Shown here: positions 53,407 to 55,500 of the stretch, piece by piece
How the letters are laid out: each line of letters begins with the position of its first letter
How positions within the stretch are numbered: the first letter of the stretch is position 1
Source: Clostridium arbusti SL206
Lineage (GTDB): Bacteria > Bacillota > Clostridia > Clostridiales > Clostridiaceae
DNA: 55,500 nucleotides
Assembly (NCBI RefSeq): GCF_000246895.1
Contig: NZ_BAEV01000012.1
Coordinates: 1 to 55,500 of the forward strand
Reading direction: 5' to 3'
Notes under the pieces: generated by a model
What the model was told of the DNA's origin: nothing
Seen by the model: only the letters and a program-made list of their open reading frames with translations
Database searches by the model: none
Made by a program: the position numbers and the translations under genes

Positions 53407-54192
53407 ATGAATATACAAGGTAAAAATATAATTTTAACAGGGGCTTCTTCTGGTATTGGTAAAGAGCTATTAAGAAAGTTAAAAAATTATGATGTTAAAA
53501 TAATTGCTGTAGCACGAAATATTAGCCAAATACCTAATTATGGAGAAAGAGTTACATCATTATCCTGTGATTTATCAAAAAAAGAGGAAGTAGATAAACT
53601 TTTTGAATATGCCTTAAATCTTCTAGGTCATATAGATATATTTATAGCTAATGCCGGTTTTGCCTATTGCGAGGAAATTAAAGTGGCAAATTGGGAACAT
53701 ATAGAAGAAATATACAATACAAATGTTTTCTCACCTATATATTCTACTGAAAAGATGAAACTTGTAAATAAAGATAGAAAATATTATATGGTTATAACCT
53801 GTTCTGCAGTGAGTAAAGTACCTCTGCCTGGATATACTCTTTACTGTGCAACGAAAGCTTCTATAAATATGTTTGCTAAAACTTATAGATATGAAATGAA
53901 GAATAAAGGAAGATTGGCTTTAGTTTATCCTATTGCAACAAGGACAAAGTTTTTTAAAAGAGCTGGAGGAAATACGGCGCCAGTACCTTGGCCTGTTCAA
54001 TCACCTAAAATAGTTGCTTCTAGTATAATACTCGGAATAAAACTTAATCTACGAAATATATATCCTTCAATTTTATTTCTTATTTCTAGTATCATAAATA
54101 GAGTAATTCCAATTTTATATCCTATTTATAGTAAACTTTTTTCAATAAGTTTCAATTTATGGCTTAAAAAAAATAACAAAAATCCAAGATGA
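53407..54192 (+). CDS. Short-chain dehydrogenase/reductase
   Basis: 261 residues. Classical SDR: GASSGIGKEL (cofactor glycines), NAGFAY, catalytic Ser in SAVSK and YCATK (YxxxK). The C-terminal ~40 residues are hydrophobic (SIILGIKLNLRNIYPSILFL), suggesting membrane association or a binding pocket lid. Weak RBS AAGAAGG. Substrate unknown. Alone between the CPBP terminator and a downstream hairpin. Confidence 0.88.
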   Translation: MNIQGKNIILTGASSGIGKELLRKLKNYDVKIIAVARNISQIPNYGERVTSLSCDLSKKEEVDKLFEYALNLLGHIDIFIANAGFAYCEEIKVANWEHIEEIYNTNVFSPIYSTEKMKLVNKDRKYYMVITCSAVSKVPLPGYTLYCATKASINMFAKTYRYEMKNKGRLALVYPIATRTKFFKRAGGNTAPVPWPVQSPKIVASSIILGIKLNLRNIYPSILFLISSIINRVIPILYPIYSKLFSISFNLWLKKNNKNPR

Positions 54193-54256
54193 ATACATTG
54201 CATTATTAACACTAATTAAATATTTTACATTTCACCAAATATTATCTAAAATAGAA

Positions 54257-54305
54257 TTATGTAAGCATAGCATAGCTCTCAAAGAAATATATTATGCTTA
54301 CATAA
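54257..54305 (+). terminator. Hairpin after the SDR gene
   Basis: Arms TTATGTAAGCATA / TATGCTTACATAA, with a 23-nt loop. The following sequence is only weakly T-rich, so termination is tentative. Confidence 0.5.
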
Positions 54306-54318
54306 AATAATCCAGAAA

Positions 54319-54384
54319 TGTACTCCTGTTATCTCTGGCTTTAAAAAGACTATAAAATATTACAGCCACCAGTTATCAGATAAA
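54319..54384. mobile_element. Decayed copy P3 of the IS200/IS605-like end
   Basis: Contains TGTTATCTCTGGC, a degenerate hairpin and the ending AGTTATCAGATAAAT. It matches the pattern of P1 and P2 weakly. It abuts the stop of the glyoxalase-like gene. Confidence 0.3.
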
Positions 54385-54385
54385 T

Positions 54386-54757
54386 TTATTTTTTACAAGG
54401 TACTATTTCTATCCAATATCCATCTGGATCAATTATAAAATATATTCCCATAGGCTTATTCTCGTAACATATACACCCCATTTTTTTATGATATTCATAA
54501 GCTTCATCAAAATTATCTACTTTTACAGCTAGATGAAATTCATTTTCTCCAAGATTATAAGGTTCTTTTCTATCCTTTAGGCAAGTTAACTCTAACTTAT
54601 GGTTAGTTTCTTTATCTCCAAGAAAACTTAAAATAAAACTTCCATCTGGTGCATTATACCTTCTTATTTCTTCAAAACCCAGGGCCTCTTTATAGAAAGC
54701 AATGCTTTTCTCTAAATTTAAAACATTAAAATTATTGTGATCAAATACAAATTTCAT
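54386..54757 (-). CDS. Glyoxalase/VOC-family protein (GloA-like)
   Basis: 123 residues with two beta-alpha-beta-beta-beta units. N-terminal metal ligand region FDHNNFNVLNLEKSIAFYK; ENEFHLAVKVDNFDEA; terminal FIIDPDGYWIEIV with the last Glu ligand. It is close to lactoylglutathione lyase-like VOC proteins; a clostridial substrate is unknown. GAGGAG precedes the ATG. Not closely related to the broken VOC gene at 34 kb. Confidence 0.85.
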   Translation of the reverse strand: MKFVFDHNNFNVLNLEKSIAFYKEALGFEEIRRYNAPDGSFILSFLGDKETNHKLELTCLKDRKEPYNLGENEFHLAVKVDNFDEAYEYHKKMGCICYENKPMGIYFIIDPDGYWIEIVPCKK

Positions 54758-54934
54758 TTTTATAACTCCTCTCTTATATATCGTCTACAAAGTATTATAA
54801 TCTATTATAATACAATTCTTGAAATATTAAAAATCCTATTCTAATTCAGCTATATAGAACAAAATATAAATTTGTGCAATAATAAATATATACAATCTTA
54901 TAAAATATTAATTAGTAAGTGAGGTATTTAATTT

Positions 54935-55500
54935 ATGAAAAATAAAAATGTAAAAATTAATTATTTGTATAATAGTGGATTTACTGTAGAAACAGAAAAT
55001 AATCTTTTAATATTTGATTACTATAAAGACTCTGTATCCAAGGGTGAAAAACGTATAGAAAATGGTGCTATAGGTGATATAGATTTAAAAACACCAAAAC
55101 AGATTATAGTTTTTTCTTCTCATAGCCATTTTGACCATTTTAATCCCGTAATATTAAATTGGAAAGAATCAAGACCAGATATTCAATATATATTGAGTAG
55201 TGACATCAGTATAGATAAGAAAGATTCTCATATTAATATGATATCTGCTTATGAAGATTTGAATATAAAAGATATATATATTAAAGCTTTTGGTTCTACT
55301 GATATAGGCATTTCCTTTTTAGTAAAGATAGATGAAATAACTATATTTCATGCTGGTGATTTAAATTGGTGGTATTGGTTGGATGAAAACGAAGAATTTA
55401 ATTCAAATATGGAAAAATCTTTTAAAGAAGAAATAAAAAAAATTAAGGGTAATTCTATAGATATAGCTTTTTTTCCCGTAGATTTGCGTCTTAAGGACTA
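54935..55500 (+). CDS. Metallo-beta-lactamase-fold hydrolase (partial, runs off the right edge)
   Basis: The open frame from ATG 54935 (RBS GTGAGG) gives ~188 residues to the window end. The metal motif SSHSHFDHF (HxHxDH) and the downstream His of FHAGDLNWWYW are visible, as is an N-terminal GFTVETENNLLIFDYY. Related to MBL-fold proteins such as UlaG/YycJ-like hydrolases. Substrate unknown, C-terminus not seen. Confidence 0.82.
   Translation, partial: MKNKNVKINYLYNSGFTVETENNLLIFDYYKDSVSKGEKRIENGAIGDIDLKTPKQIIVFSSHSHFDHFNPVILNWKESRPDIQYILSSDISIDKKDSHINMISAYEDLNIKDIYIKAFGSTDIGISFLVKIDEITIFHAGDLNWWYWLDENEEFNSNMEKSFKEEIKKIKGNSIDIAFFPVDLRLKD

Overview
The window is low-GC DNA with AGGAGG-type ribosome binding sites, frequent TTG starts, S-box and T-box leaders, a Spo0E-like protein and a nickel CO dehydrogenase. 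It suggests a spore-forming, anaerobic Clostridium, probably an acetogen or CO-using relative (inference from gene content; no rRNA is present).

Layout. 0-7 kb: M18 aminopeptidase (cut by the window edge), 5-formyl-THF cyclo-ligase, HPr kinase, class II fructose bisphosphatase, a Spo0E-like peptide and a large GT-C glycosyltransferase. 7-9 kb: a second GT-C gene, oppositely oriented, whose frame breaks at a run of seven A. 9-16 kb: a divergent locus with two different P-type ATPases and three small helper-like proteins. 16-21 kb: DUF4363/DUF421 membrane pair, an IS1182-like transposase relic, and a secreted beta-propeller/phosphoesterase that looks imported and has a Pho-box-like array upstream. 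21-35.5 kb: a mosaic bounded by copies of the 3' end and terminator of a tRNA-Glu(CTC) gene at 35.4 kb. It holds L,D-transpeptidase, Dus and carbonic anhydrase; then a CO dehydrogenase locus (NuoF-like, CooS, CooF, NuoG-N-like Fe-S protein, CooC, and a NuoE-like subunit on the opposite strand); then a broken VOC gene and an Lrp regulator. 35.9-47 kb: arginase, flavodiiron protein, two HelD paralogues, an RmlD-like protein, BirA and TspO. 47-52 kb: two Cys/Met-metabolism PLP lyases, the second behind tandem SAM-I riboswitches, and threonine dehydratase behind a T-box. 52-55.5 kb: CPBP protease, SDR, glyoxalase-like protein and a partial metallo-beta-lactamase-fold protein.

The strongest functional unit is the CO dehydrogenase locus. 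CooS has all the expected metal-ligand motifs, CooF is the usual electron acceptor and CooC the nickel-insertion ATPase. Around them are the NADH-binding, thioredoxin-fold [2Fe-2S] and NuoG-N-like modules normally found in bifurcating hydrogenases or formate dehydrogenases. No hydrogenase or formate dehydrogenase gene is present, so CooS could be the catalytic head of a CO:NAD(+) (possibly bifurcating) oxidoreductase. The locus lies between decayed attachment-like copies of the tRNA-Glu 3' end, which suggests arrival by integration.

Other structure: four about 160-bp inverted-repeat elements able to form long hairpins (1.3, 39.0, 48.3 and 52.3 kb), three possible 3'-end relics of IS200/IS605-type elements (8.9, 49.8 and 54.3 kb), and two copies of an about 230-bp module (22.5 and 35.1 kb). 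Functions are assigned by reading the sequence; no database search was possible.
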